This document shows positions 10,178 through 18,285 of a stretch of DNA of 64,000 nt, in pieces (positions within the stretch are counted from its first letter, which is position 1; each line of letters opens with the position of its first letter). The notes beneath the pieces were generated by a model, which searched no databases, was not told the origin of the DNA, and saw only the letters and a list, made by a program, of their open reading frames with translations. A program made the position numbers and the translations under genes. Source of the DNA: an uncultured Marvinbryantia sp. Its GTDB lineage: Bacteria; Bacillota; Clostridia; Lachnospirales; Lachnospiraceae. Location of the stretch: contig CAKRVB010000009.1 in NCBI GenBank assembly GCA_934408725.1, positions 30,250 to 94,249 of the forward strand, read 5' to 3'.

Positions 10178-10855
10178 TTGTACCCTTCCACATGTCCTGT
10201 ATGTGGAAAGATCAGTCAGGGGATCTGTGAGGAATGCCGAAAGGGATTAAAGTTTGTAGAACAGCCGGTCTGCTATCGATGCGGAAAGCCGGTTGGCACC
10301 ATGGAGCAGGAATTCTGTCCTGACTGCCAGAAGACACATCACAGTTACCGTCAGGGATGTGCCATGCTGCAATACGAAGGAAAAGTAAAAGAAGCCATTC
10401 ATAAGATAAAATATAGTAATAAAAGAGAATACCTGGAGACTTTTGCCAGGATGCTGGCCAGATATGGAGAAAAAAATGTGCAGATGTGGCAGCCGGAAGT
10501 ACTGGTGCCGATTCCGATGTATCCAAAGAAGAAAAAACTCAGGGGATATAATCAGGCGGAGATCCTGGCAGGATATCTGGGGGAATACTGGAATCTGCCG
10601 GTGAATACAGAATTGCTGAAAAAAGTCAGGGATACCGGAGCACAGAAGGAACTGGATCGTGCAACACGCAGAAAAAATCTGCTGGAAGCATTTGAAGCGA
10701 AAGGCGGAAGTCAGTTTCAGAGAATTTTGCTGGTGGATGATGTATACACAACGGGAAGTACCGTGGATGCAGCTGCTGAGAGTCTGAAAAAAGCGGGAAT
10801 TTCAGATATTTTTTATATAGCAATTTGTATTGGCCACGGTGATATGATATACTGA
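10178..10855 (+). CDS. comF: ComF family phosphoribosyltransferase-like protein
   Basis: ComF proteins are needed for DNA uptake in competent bacteria and for natural transformation steps near the membrane. The protein has an N-terminal double zinc ribbon (CPVCGK, CEEC, CYRCGK, CPDCQK) and a PRTase fold with the phosphoribosyl loop ILLVDDVYTTGST. The listed start is a TTG, but it encodes the Leu of the family motif LLYPxxCPVCG, and the same frame stays open back to 10112 with homologous-looking sequence (TAKTAAEL). The true start is therefore likely upstream and non-ATG. It is co-transcribed with recD2 and the cdaA genes. Confidence 0.85.
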   Translation: MYPSTCPVCGKISQGICEECRKGLKFVEQPVCYRCGKPVGTMEQEFCPDCQKTHHSYRQGCAMLQYEGKVKEAIHKIKYSNKREYLETFARMLARYGEKNVQMWQPEVLVPIPMYPKKKKLRGYNQAEILAGYLGEYWNLPVNTELLKKVRDTGAQKELDRATRRKNLLEAFEAKGGSQFQRILLVDDVYTTGSTVDAAAESLKKAGISDIFYIAICIGHGDMIY

Positions 10856-10878
10856 AAAAAGAAATGTGAGGTATACAT

Positions 10879-11295
10879 ATGAATGAAAAAAGAATCTACC
10901 TGATGATCAGGCTGGCTATTTTTGAAGAACATCACAGGGAACAGCTGCAGGGAGTACGAACGTGCTTTCGAAGTGATTATATTGGACGACATATGATAAA
11001 AAATGGATTAAGAGTTACAGCTGCATTCTTATGTATCCTGGCCGGATGGGGGATGTATCATGCGGAGACTCTGATGCTGGATATTACCAGAATAGATGTA
11101 TGGATGCTGGGAAAGCAGATTTTGTTTTTGTATGCGGCATGGCTGATCTTTTTCCTGGTGATGACATATTGCATACACAGTATTCGTTATATGCGTGCGA
11201 GAAAAGATCTGGAGCAGTATCAGTCTATGCTGACGATGCTGGAACGAGAGTACAACAGGGAAGATAAAATAACGGGAAAAGGGGAGCAAGCATGA
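10879..11295 (+). CDS. Small membrane protein of the cdaA operon, function unknown
   Basis: I do not recognise this 138-residue protein. It has a charged N-terminal stretch (residues 1-45), two predicted membrane helices (about 47-65 and 80-100), and a C-terminal helical, charged tail. The ATG has a GAGGT ribosome site. It sits 23 bp after comF and overlaps the next gene by 4 bp (ATGA), so its translation is coupled to the larger membrane protein and the two may work as a pair beside the c-di-AMP synthase. No enzymatic motif is visible. Confidence 0.75.
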   Translation: MNEKRIYLMIRLAIFEEHHREQLQGVRTCFRSDYIGRHMIKNGLRVTAAFLCILAGWGMYHAETLMLDITRIDVWMLGKQILFLYAAWLIFFLVMTYCIHSIRYMRARKDLEQYQSMLTMLEREYNREDKITGKGEQA

Positions 11296-12224
11296 GACTG
11301 TTACTTGGTATCAGAGACAGCTTAAGCAGATTTTATGGAGAACATGATACCAGCATACGTATACTGGCCAAATTTTGCATGGCATTATGTGCTTTTGCCA
11401 TGATCAACGCATCATTGGGACAGATGGTGATACTGAGAAATCCGCTGATTGTTGCGGCACTTGCGTTGCTATGTGCTTTTTTACCATCTAACAGTACAGT
11501 GATGATTGGTGCGGGGATGATCCTGATACATTTTTATGGAATTTCATTGGAAGCAGCGATAGCAGGCGGTGGAATGCTGATTGTGGGAATGCTGCTTTAT
11601 TTTAGTATCGCACCCCACTCTGCGGTGCCATTGATTTTAACAGCAATTACCATGCGTATGGGGATCCCGGCTATGGCAGCGGTATTGTTCGGACTGGTGG
11701 GAGGCCCTCTGTCTGCGGTGGGTGTCATATTTGGAGTATTTGCTTATGAACTGACAGATGTGACCAATCAGATGGGTGGCACGCTGGAGTCTACGGCCAG
11801 TGATGCAGCGGAAGCCATGATGCAGAAAATGACAGAACTGATGAATGCAGTGATGAATAATCGGGAGATGCTGGTGATGGCCATTGCGCTGGCGGTGCTT
11901 TTGTGGGTTGTGTGGCTGATTCGCAGAATGGAGATCAAATATGCCTGGATGACAGCGGCCGGAGTGGGAGTATTTCTGTATGTGGCACTGCGTATAGCAG
12001 GCGGTGCATTCTTTGGTGTTCCGGTACAGATTGTAACTATGATACTGGATGCGATCGCAGCACTTCTGACAGCGGCAGCAGCGCAGGCTTTTCTGTTCAG
12101 TCTGGATTATAGAAGAACAGAAAATGTGCGATTTGAAGATGATGAATATTTCTATTATGTAAAAGCGATTCCGAAAAGAAAGGTTCATCGCAAAAAAAGA
12201 AGCAGAAGATCGGAAAGGAGATAA
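11292..12224 (+). CDS. Polytopic membrane protein of the cdaA operon, function unknown
   Basis: This 310-residue protein has about eight hydrophobic segments, small-residue-rich helices (AAIAGGGMLIVGMLL, FGLVGGPLSAVGVIF), an amphipathic alanine- and methionine-rich stretch near residues 165-190 and a very basic cytoplasmic C-terminus (RKVHRKKRSRRSERR). No known family is certain. It overlaps the preceding small membrane protein by 4 bp and ends 3 bp before cdaA, so all are expressed together. A transport, mechanosensing or CdaA-partner role is possible but unproven. Confidence 0.75.
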   Translation: MRLLLGIRDSLSRFYGEHDTSIRILAKFCMALCAFAMINASLGQMVILRNPLIVAALALLCAFLPSNSTVMIGAGMILIHFYGISLEAAIAGGGMLIVGMLLYFSIAPHSAVPLILTAITMRMGIPAMAAVLFGLVGGPLSAVGVIFGVFAYELTDVTNQMGGTLESTASDAAEAMMQKMTELMNAVMNNREMLVMAIALAVLLWVVWLIRRMEIKYAWMTAAGVGVFLYVALRIAGGAFFGVPVQIVTMILDAIAALLTAAAAQAFLFSLDYRRTENVRFEDDEYFYYVKAIPKRKVHRKKRSRRSERR

Positions 12225-12227
12225 GGG

Positions 12228-13121
12228 ATGCAGACAATTAGGATGTGGTTTATCCAATATATCCCAGGATTATATATATTTCGGATGCCGGTCGGGATCA
12301 TAGATATCATAGAAATTATTCTGTTGTCCTTTTTGGTATATACGATTCTGGTATGGATCAAGAATACCAGGGCATGGACTTTGCTGAAAGGAATCATTTT
12401 CTTGGGCTTTTTTGTTGCACTTGTCTATCTGTTCCATATGGACACCCTGATCTTTATTATCAATAAGGGATTGAATATCGCAATTATTGCGGCGATCATT
12501 ATTTTTCAGCCAGAACTTCGAAAGGCATTGGAGATTCTGGGTGAAAAAATGTTCCTTGTCAACATTTTCGGTGGCGGAAATGAAAAAGATGTGGAGCAGA
12601 GGTGCAGTGATAAGACAGTAAATGAATTGGTCCGGGCTACTGTAGAGATGGCAAAGGTGAAGACCGGAGCATTGATTGTGCTGGAACAGAATGAGACACT
12701 GGAGGAATATGAGCGGACAGGAATTGACCTGGATGCGCTGGTGAGCAGCCAGCTTCTGATTAATATTTTCGAGCATAATACACCACTCCATGACGGAGCT
12801 GTAATCATCAAAGGGGATAAGATCCGATCAGCAACCTGTTATCTTCCGTTATCGGAAAATCTGTCTTTGAGCAAAGCACTTGGAACCAGGCACAGAGCAG
12901 GTGTGGGAATCAGTGAGGTGACGGACTCGGTTACGATTATTGTATCAGAAGAGACCGGAAAGATTTCCATCGCTCAGAGAGGGCGGCTGCGTCATAATGT
13001 GCAGGAGGAGGAATTGCGTGCCTGTCTGGTTGCATTGCAGAATAAGGTGCCGGTTACTAAAAAAGGAATACCAGGTGTGGGAATCTTAAGAAAGAAGGGA
13101 AAAGAATCAGATGAAGCATAA
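12228..13121 (+). CDS. cdaA: Diadenylate cyclase CdaA
   Basis: CdaA makes cyclic di-AMP from two ATP and controls potassium and osmolyte balance and cell-wall homeostasis. The 297-residue protein has three N-terminal membrane helices (about residues 23-90), then the DAC domain with the catalytic motifs DGA (189-191) and RHR (221-223). The ATG at 12228 has a GGAGATAAGGG ribosome site. The gene overlaps cdaR by 11 bp. A glmM gene, often third in this operon in other Firmicutes, is not seen here; an HPr-like gene follows instead. Confidence 0.96.
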   Translation: MQTIRMWFIQYIPGLYIFRMPVGIIDIIEIILLSFLVYTILVWIKNTRAWTLLKGIIFLGFFVALVYLFHMDTLIFIINKGLNIAIIAAIIIFQPELRKALEILGEKMFLVNIFGGGNEKDVEQRCSDKTVNELVRATVEMAKVKTGALIVLEQNETLEEYERTGIDLDALVSSQLLINIFEHNTPLHDGAVIIKGDKIRSATCYLPLSENLSLSKALGTRHRAGVGISEVTDSVTIIVSEETGKISIAQRGRLRHNVQEEELRACLVALQNKVPVTKKGIPGVGILRKKGKESDEA

Positions 13122-14442
13122 ATGGACAAATAATCTGGGGCTGAAGATTGTTTCTCTTCTGGTGTCCTGCCTGATCTGGGTGGTAGTAACCAATACTAAC
13201 GATCCGGAAAGCATTCAGGTATACAAGAATGTGCCGATTACCATTAAGAATCAGGACACCATTACGAATGCCAACAAGACATTTACAGTGGTGGATGGTG
13301 TGGATAAGATCAATGTATATGTGACAGCGAGAAAGAGTGTACGATCGTCATTGACGGCGGGCAGTTTCACTGTAAAAGCAGATATGGAGAACTATAATGA
13401 GGCACTGGGGACCATTCCTCTGGAGATTAGCTGTGAGGATGGCAGAATCCGCCAGGAAGATATCAGGATGATTCCTTCTTCACTGAAGATCAGTATGGAA
13501 GATAAGGTGGAACAGAACTTTGGAGTGGCAGTGGTCACTACCGGAAAAACAGATAAAGGATATGAAGTTGGAAAAACGACCATTGTGACCGGGGATACGA
13601 TCAGAATTGCCGGACCGGAATCACTGATTAATATCATCGGAAAAGTTACGATTTCCGTGGATGTTACGAATATGAGTATGGGATCTACAGATTTTTATCC
13701 GATTCGAATTGAAGACAAAAACGGAGCAACACTGACAGACGGACAGATGAGCAATCTGGAACTGAAAAACAGTGATGGAGTAAGCCTTCAGAACAATTCG
13801 GCGGAAGTTCGGACAGAAATCTGGAAGGTATACAATGATATTCCGTTGAAAGTGGATGTGACAGGCGAAGTTGCTCCTGGATATAAAGTGTCTTCTGTAA
13901 CACTGGCTCCACAGACGATTAATCTGGTAGCGGAAGAAAATGCGATAGAGGAACTGGGAGGTGTCATACAGCTGAAGGATCCTGTTAATATAGAAGGTAT
14001 GACAGAAACGCAGGATTTCACAGTGGATTTGAATGATACGTTAAATCAGTATGCCGACATTCGACTGGAAAGTGATATTTCCTCTGCTATCACGGTACAT
14101 GTAGGTATTGATGAAGTAGGAAGCAAGACATTCCAGATGCCAATATCTGATATTATCATGCATAATATACCGTCAGACAAGAAACTGATATTCTCACCGG
14201 CAGATGCAGTTGATATCAGTGTAAAGACGACAAATGAGGACAGTGAGGAAGCGATTACCCTGACTTTGTCGGATATTTCCGCAGAGATCGATCTGAAGAA
14301 CTGTGAGATAAACGGAAGTTATACACTTCCGGTACAGGTGACTCTGCCAGAGGGATATGAGCTGGTAAATGATGTTTCTATTGTAGTTAATATAGAGGAA
14401 CAGGATAATGAAGCAGAGGTAGAAGCGAATACGGAGGGATAG
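13111..14442 (+). CDS. cdaR: CdaR/YbbR-domain regulator of CdaA
   Basis: CdaR is an extracytoplasmic protein that binds CdaA and modulates c-di-AMP synthesis. The 443-residue protein has an N-terminal membrane anchor (LGLKIVSLLVSCLIWVVV, residues 9-26) followed by several YbbR repeats, seen as recurring segments such as VYKNVPITIKN, NFGVAVVTTGKTDKGYEVG and DIPLKVDVTGEVAPGYKV, and an acidic tail. It overlaps cdaA by 11 bp, which fits a two-component complex. The next gene starts 2 bp after its stop. Confidence 0.93.
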   Translation: MKHKWTNNLGLKIVSLLVSCLIWVVVTNTNDPESIQVYKNVPITIKNQDTITNANKTFTVVDGVDKINVYVTARKSVRSSLTAGSFTVKADMENYNEALGTIPLEISCEDGRIRQEDIRMIPSSLKISMEDKVEQNFGVAVVTTGKTDKGYEVGKTTIVTGDTIRIAGPESLINIIGKVTISVDVTNMSMGSTDFYPIRIEDKNGATLTDGQMSNLELKNSDGVSLQNNSAEVRTEIWKVYNDIPLKVDVTGEVAPGYKVSSVTLAPQTINLVAEENAIEELGGVIQLKDPVNIEGMTETQDFTVDLNDTLNQYADIRLESDISSAITVHVGIDEVGSKTFQMPISDIIMHNIPSDKKLIFSPADAVDISVKTTNEDSEEAITLTLSDISAEIDLKNCEINGSYTLPVQVTLPEGYELVNDVSIVVNIEEQDNEAEVEANTEG

Positions 14443-14444
14443 AA

Positions 14445-14708
14445 ATGGTAAGCAGAACTTTTACAATCAGGAACCAGGCGGGATTACATCTGAAACCATC
14501 AGCAGCACTTTGTACAGAAGCAATTAAATATAAGTCCTCTGTAACGCTGACATTTGGAAATACGACCACGAATGCGAAAAGTGTTCTGAATGTCCTGAGT
14601 GCCTGTGTTAAACATGAAGATGCGATTACACTGACGTGTGAAGGCGAAGACGAAGAAGAGGCATTGGAGAATATTGGGAGACTGATAGAAGAAGGGCTGG
14701 GCGAGTAG
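14445..14708 (+). CDS. HPr-like phosphocarrier protein
   Basis: HPr proteins carry phosphate from Enzyme I in the sugar phosphotransferase system; in Firmicutes HPr kinase also phosphorylates Ser46. The 87-residue product has the active-site His15 in GLHLKP and Ser46 in NAKSVLNVLS, both at the canonical positions. Arg17, which normally assists phosphotransfer (GLHARP), is replaced by Lys. The gene is the last of the cdaA operon, 2 bp after cdaR, with a GGAGGG ribosome site, and a bidirectional terminator follows. It may be a regulatory paralogue (Crh-like or specialised HPr) rather than the main HPr; this is inference. Confidence 0.88.
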   Translation: MVSRTFTIRNQAGLHLKPSAALCTEAIKYKSSVTLTFGNTTTNAKSVLNVLSACVKHEDAITLTCEGEDEEEALENIGRLIEEGLGE

Positions 14709-14732
14709 TAGATCAAATAAGACGGGCAGAAG

Positions 14733-14779
14733 AAAAAGAGTTGGAAAGAAGAAATGAATCTTCTTTCCAACTCTTTTTT
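14733..14779. terminator. Bidirectional terminator between HPr-like and L,D-transpeptidase genes
   Basis: A long stem (14733-14752 with 14759-14779) has A-rich and T-rich flanks on both sides and lies between two convergent genes. It can end transcription from either side. Confidence 0.88.
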
Positions 14780-14798
14780 CGTATGGAATAAATAGGAT

Positions 14799-16136
14799 CT
14801 AATTTTTGAGTGCCACATCATATCCGGCTGGATTTTTAAAGTCATCAGTTGGGTCTGCGCCAACAGATCTCTTTGGCATTTTTGCAACGGTTGGTTTGCC
14901 AAGAGGAGTAGGAGCATTGTCACTGATTACAACAGTAGAGCCGATCGGAACATTGTAATAAATCCATTTCGCATCGGCAATGCACAGACGGATGCATCCG
15001 GCAGAAGCTGGTTTGCCAAGGTTGTTATAGTCGTTCGCTTCCACTTTGTAAGGATTCCGGTTGGTAACGTGCATTGGAACGGAGTGGAACAGGTATTCCG
15101 GAAGAAAATGACTGCTGTACTGTCCAATAGATGGACCATCCAGCATAGCCCATGTCAGGTGATCTTTGATAGTAAAGGTACCTACCGGTGTTTCATGTCC
15201 GCTGCGTCCTACGCTGCAGGCCATGGCTTTGATTGGAACTCCGTTATCATATATCGTTACTACACATTTCTTACGGTTAACCTGAATGACAATATTTCCA
15301 GAAGAATTGTAGGTTACATAGCCGCTTTTGCCAAAGGTATAGGTTTTGCCATTGATCTTTTTGGTGCCGACGGTCATGGCACCCTGTCTGGCTGGATCCA
15401 GATAGTATTTTTTGGAACCAAGTACCAGCCATCCGGTCTGACGGCGGCCCATACTATTATAATGATAGCGGGTACCGTTCATGGTTTTCCATGCATTCGT
15501 AATGGCACGGCCTGTTTTCTTATTCAGATAATAATAAAATTTTCCATATTTAACGGAACCATACAGCATTTTTCCTGTGGAAGCACCAAATACATAGTAA
15601 TATTTGCCAATGCGCTGAAGGCCTTTCTGCACAACACCTTTGGAATTAAAGTAATATTTGTTCTTGTTGATGGTAGCAATTTTACTGCGCACTGCTTTAC
15701 CATTAGAAGCAAAATAGTAAGTGCTCTTGCCGATGGTTACCCAGTTTTTCTTAATCATAGCGCCATTAGCCGGATCAAAATAGTAATAATTGCCGCTGCG
15801 TTTGCATAAACCAGTCTTCAGCGCACCAGAAGAAGCTGCATAATAATTTTTCTTTTTGTACTTTGTCCAGCCGGTAATAAGACTTCCATCTGCACGGCTG
15901 ACATAAAGCTTGTTGTTATATCTGGTTACCTGATTGGTAATCAGCCTGCCGGTGGAATCAAAGAGATATCTTTTTTTACTGATCGTTTTCAGGCCGGTTA
16001 CCTTCTGCCCATTACGATAATACGCAGTGGCACCATCTTCTGTTCGCCATTCTGCACTGACCAGACCGGAAAGTGAGAAAAAGAGGCAGAAAAACAGAAG
16101 AACAGACATTAGTGTATACTTCTTTTTTTGAATCAT
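14799..16136 (-). CDS. Secreted L,D-transpeptidase with wall-binding repeats
   Basis: The 445-residue protein starts with a signal peptide (MIQKKKYTLMSVLLFFCLFF..VSA). Residues about 30-285 are a string of roughly 20-residue aromatic and glycine repeats (YYFDPANG, YYFASNGK, YYFNSKG, YYLDP) of the cell-wall-binding/choline-binding type. The C-terminal third is a YkuD domain with a conserved His (FHSVPMHV) and the nucleophile motif SAGCIRL. It probably makes 3-3 cross-links or attaches or modifies wall material. It is on the opposite strand to the glycan locus next door, with its own extended -10 promoter. The donor substrate is not shown by the sequence. Confidence 0.92.
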   Translation of the reverse strand: MIQKKKYTLMSVLLFFCLFFSLSGLVSAEWRTEDGATAYYRNGQKVTGLKTISKKRYLFDSTGRLITNQVTRYNNKLYVSRADGSLITGWTKYKKKNYYAASSGALKTGLCKRSGNYYYFDPANGAMIKKNWVTIGKSTYYFASNGKAVRSKIATINKNKYYFNSKGVVQKGLQRIGKYYYVFGASTGKMLYGSVKYGKFYYYLNKKTGRAITNAWKTMNGTRYHYNSMGRRQTGWLVLGSKKYYLDPARQGAMTVGTKKINGKTYTFGKSGYVTYNSSGNIVIQVNRKKCVVTIYDNGVPIKAMACSVGRSGHETPVGTFTIKDHLTWAMLDGPSIGQYSSHFLPEYLFHSVPMHVTNRNPYKVEANDYNNLGKPASAGCIRLCIADAKWIYYNVPIGSTVVISDNAPTPLGKPTVAKMPKRSVGADPTDDFKNPAGYDVALKN

Positions 16137-16182
16137 ATTCCTCTCCTTTTTGAAATAAAAATTTTAGGTTTCTTTTAATTTC

Positions 16183-16191
16183 AGTATAGCA
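16183..16191 (-). promoter_or_regulatory. Extended -10 promoter element for the L,D-transpeptidase
   Basis: On the minus strand the sequence reads TGCTATACT, an extended -10 motif, about 47 bp before the start codon. No strong -35 is evident. Confidence 0.5.
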
Positions 16192-16239
16192 TTGGGAATA
16201 AAATTCCACAAGCTGAAAAAGGAAAAATCAGGGAGATAC

Positions 16240-16268
16240 TTGCGAAATAAGAGGCCTTACGATAGAAT
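16240..16268 (+). promoter_or_regulatory. Sigma-A promoter at the head of the glycan locus
   Basis: TTGCGA (16240-16245), a 17-bp spacer and TAGAAT (16263-16268) precede the first plus-strand membrane gene by 54 bp. It is divergent from the L,D-transpeptidase promoter. Confidence 0.55.
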
Positions 16269-16321
16269 AGAAAAGAATTGTAATGACAGAATAAAAAATA
16301 GAAGTAAGAGGATATAGGAAT

Positions 16322-17398
16322 ATGGGAAAAATAATAGCAGGAAGTGTAATCTGGTTAGGTGTGATCCCATTTCTGATGGGAACACTGCTGCTTTCCTTTG
16401 CAAAAAGAAAAGAGGATAATATAGCAGAATGTATGACAACTGGATATTTTGTAATGTTTACAGTATGTCAGATACTGGTAGTTCCGATGATTTTGACTGA
16501 GGTACCGTTTCATGTATTCAGTCAGACACTGGCAGCAGTTTTGGCGCTGCTGGCAGTAATGGGACTTCTTCGGACACGAAAGAGGATCTGGAAGATGTTG
16601 AAGGAGTTGATCGAAGGAGCATTTCGACATTCCTGGACAGTATACGCAGCGGCAGCAGCAGTTCTTGTGCAGGCGTATTATTATATACAGTACATGGTGA
16701 CCAATCTGGACGATGCTTATTATGTGGGGGTGGCAACGACTGCGCTTCAGACGGATAGTATGTATCGCTATTCCCCATACACAGGAAGGGCAGTAACTGG
16801 TTTTAATTTAAGGTACTGTCTGTCACCGTTTTCCATGCTTCAGGCAGCACTGAGTAGATGGATTGGGGTACATCCGTCTACACTGGATCATACGATTCTG
16901 GCACCGGTGCTGGTCATTTTGGCTTATCTGGTATACTGGTCTATGGGAAAATTATTATTTGCAAAAGAGAACAGGACGGATCACAGCACAGACAGTACGG
17001 AAAAAATGACAGGATTATTTATCCTGTTTCTTTCGATCATTCATGTCACATCCTATTATTGTATTCGTAATCAGGGATCTGTGCTGCTGGTGCGGATCTG
17101 GCAGGGAAAAGCGGTGCTGGCCTCAGTATTGATTCCATTTTTATTTTACCATTGTTATCGAATGGCACGCAGACCAGAAGAAAAAGGGAATGTTGTGATT
17201 TTGCTGACTGCAATGTTTAGCTGTTGTCTGGTGTCCTCGATGGGAATTGCATTGCCAGTGGTACTGCTGGGCATTTTTTCGTTACTGTTTGGACTGTTTC
17301 AGAAAAATGGACACTATTTCTGGAAAATGGCAGCAGGCTGTCTGCCGTGTGCCTTATATGGCATATTATACATTGCACTTAGAAATATATTAGGATAA
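16322..17398 (+). CDS. Polytopic membrane protein (DUF6077-like), possible GT-C fold
   Basis: This 358-residue protein has about nine hydrophobic segments. A motif with acidic residues in the first long loop (VTNLDDAYYVGVATTALQ, near residue 127) and the following YRYSPYTGR recall lumenal loops of lipid-linked sugar-using GT-C enzymes, and the layout resembles proteins named DUF6077; both are tentative. It ends in the membrane and is followed 18 bp later by another membrane gene that could be its C-terminal partner. As the first gene of the glycan locus it probably acts at the outer face of the membrane. Confidence 0.6.
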   Translation: MGKIIAGSVIWLGVIPFLMGTLLLSFAKRKEDNIAECMTTGYFVMFTVCQILVVPMILTEVPFHVFSQTLAAVLALLAVMGLLRTRKRIWKMLKELIEGAFRHSWTVYAAAAAVLVQAYYYIQYMVTNLDDAYYVGVATTALQTDSMYRYSPYTGRAVTGFNLRYCLSPFSMLQAALSRWIGVHPSTLDHTILAPVLVILAYLVYWSMGKLLFAKENRTDHSTDSTEKMTGLFILFLSIIHVTSYYCIRNQGSVLLVRIWQGKAVLASVLIPFLFYHCYRMARRPEEKGNVVILLTAMFSCCLVSSMGIALPVVLLGIFSLLFGLFQKNGHYFWKMAAGCLPCALYGILYIALRNILG

Positions 17399-17416
17399 GA
17401 AAAAAGGAATAGAAAA

Positions 17417-18214
17417 ATGATAAATTTGATTATAAGCCAATTGCACATGTCTGTAGACTGGCTGCGGCAGTTCAATGATGAGGGGCTGCATTTTATCATC
17501 ATGTTTCTGGCACTGATCTATATTCTGCTAAGAAAAGAGGAAGTTTGTCACAGACGGTTATTTATAGGATACAGTTTGATTTTTACGGCTGTGTATTTTT
17601 GCCCACTTACTTCCTGGCTGATTACAAGGGCGATTGGTGAACTGGTATACTGGAGAATGCTGTGGATGATGCCATTGCCTGTGATCATTGCCTACGCTAT
17701 GGTGAAGCTGTGGAGCCGGATGGAGAAAAAATGGCAGAGGACAGTCTCCATAGGTGTATTTGCCGGTACTATGGTTGTGCTTGGACAGTTCATCTATATG
17801 GAGAACAGTCCCTACGAGACAAGAGCCAACTGGGAAAAGATTCCGACTTCGCCGATTGCGATTTGCGATATTGTAAATGCCGGCAGAGAAAGTGAAGATG
17901 AATGGGCAATGCTGGCAGCACCGGAAGATATGGTGCCTTATATCCGTGTGCATGACGCATCCATCCGCCAGGTATATGGACGGAAGGGAAATTACTGGAT
18001 GGCCAAAAAGGGTGGAAGCTATATTGTAAATGCCCTGAAAAATGAGATTACCGATTATCAAACTTTGTGTGAGAAATGTCGTGCAGTGAGATGCAATTAT
18101 ATTGTTCTTCCAGATGGAGCGGGAAGAGTAGAAGGTATGGCGGAATATCACTTTGAAGTGATTGGAAGAGTGGGCAGTTATATCGTATTCAAAGATATGG
18201 ACTGGACCCCGTAG
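17417..18214 (+). CDS. Membrane protein with C-terminal soluble domain, unknown function
   Basis: The 265-residue product has four hydrophobic segments in its first 130 residues, including RRLFIGYSLIFTAVYFCPLTSW, then a soluble domain of about 130 residues (from YMENSPYETR) that is likely extracytoplasmic. Its composition and order (membrane half, then alpha/beta-looking domain) match the C-terminal halves of GT-C type surface-glycan proteins, and it follows the 358-residue membrane protein by 18 bp. The two may be one ancestral protein encoded as separate chains. A ribosome site AAAGGA precedes the ATG. Confidence 0.6.
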   Translation: MINLIISQLHMSVDWLRQFNDEGLHFIIMFLALIYILLRKEEVCHRRLFIGYSLIFTAVYFCPLTSWLITRAIGELVYWRMLWMMPLPVIIAYAMVKLWSRMEKKWQRTVSIGVFAGTMVVLGQFIYMENSPYETRANWEKIPTSPIAICDIVNAGRESEDEWAMLAAPEDMVPYIRVHDASIRQVYGRKGNYWMAKKGGSYIVNALKNEITDYQTLCEKCRAVRCNYIVLPDGAGRVEGMAEYHFEVIGRVGSYIVFKDMDWTP

Positions 18215-18285
18215 CAGCTTATGATTGTATTTTGCAGAAAAATGTTGTAAAATGTGATGAAAATGTTTTACAGAAGGTAGGGAGC

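Noticed and set aside
15069..15809. 246-codon plus-strand frame inside the L,D-transpeptidase gene
   Set aside because: Antisense to the repeat array of a clear secreted enzyme; openness follows from the repeats.
18232..18285. TTG start for the first sugar-phosphate transferase
   Set aside because: The ATG at 18286 has a better ribosome site and a normal membrane-protein N-terminus.
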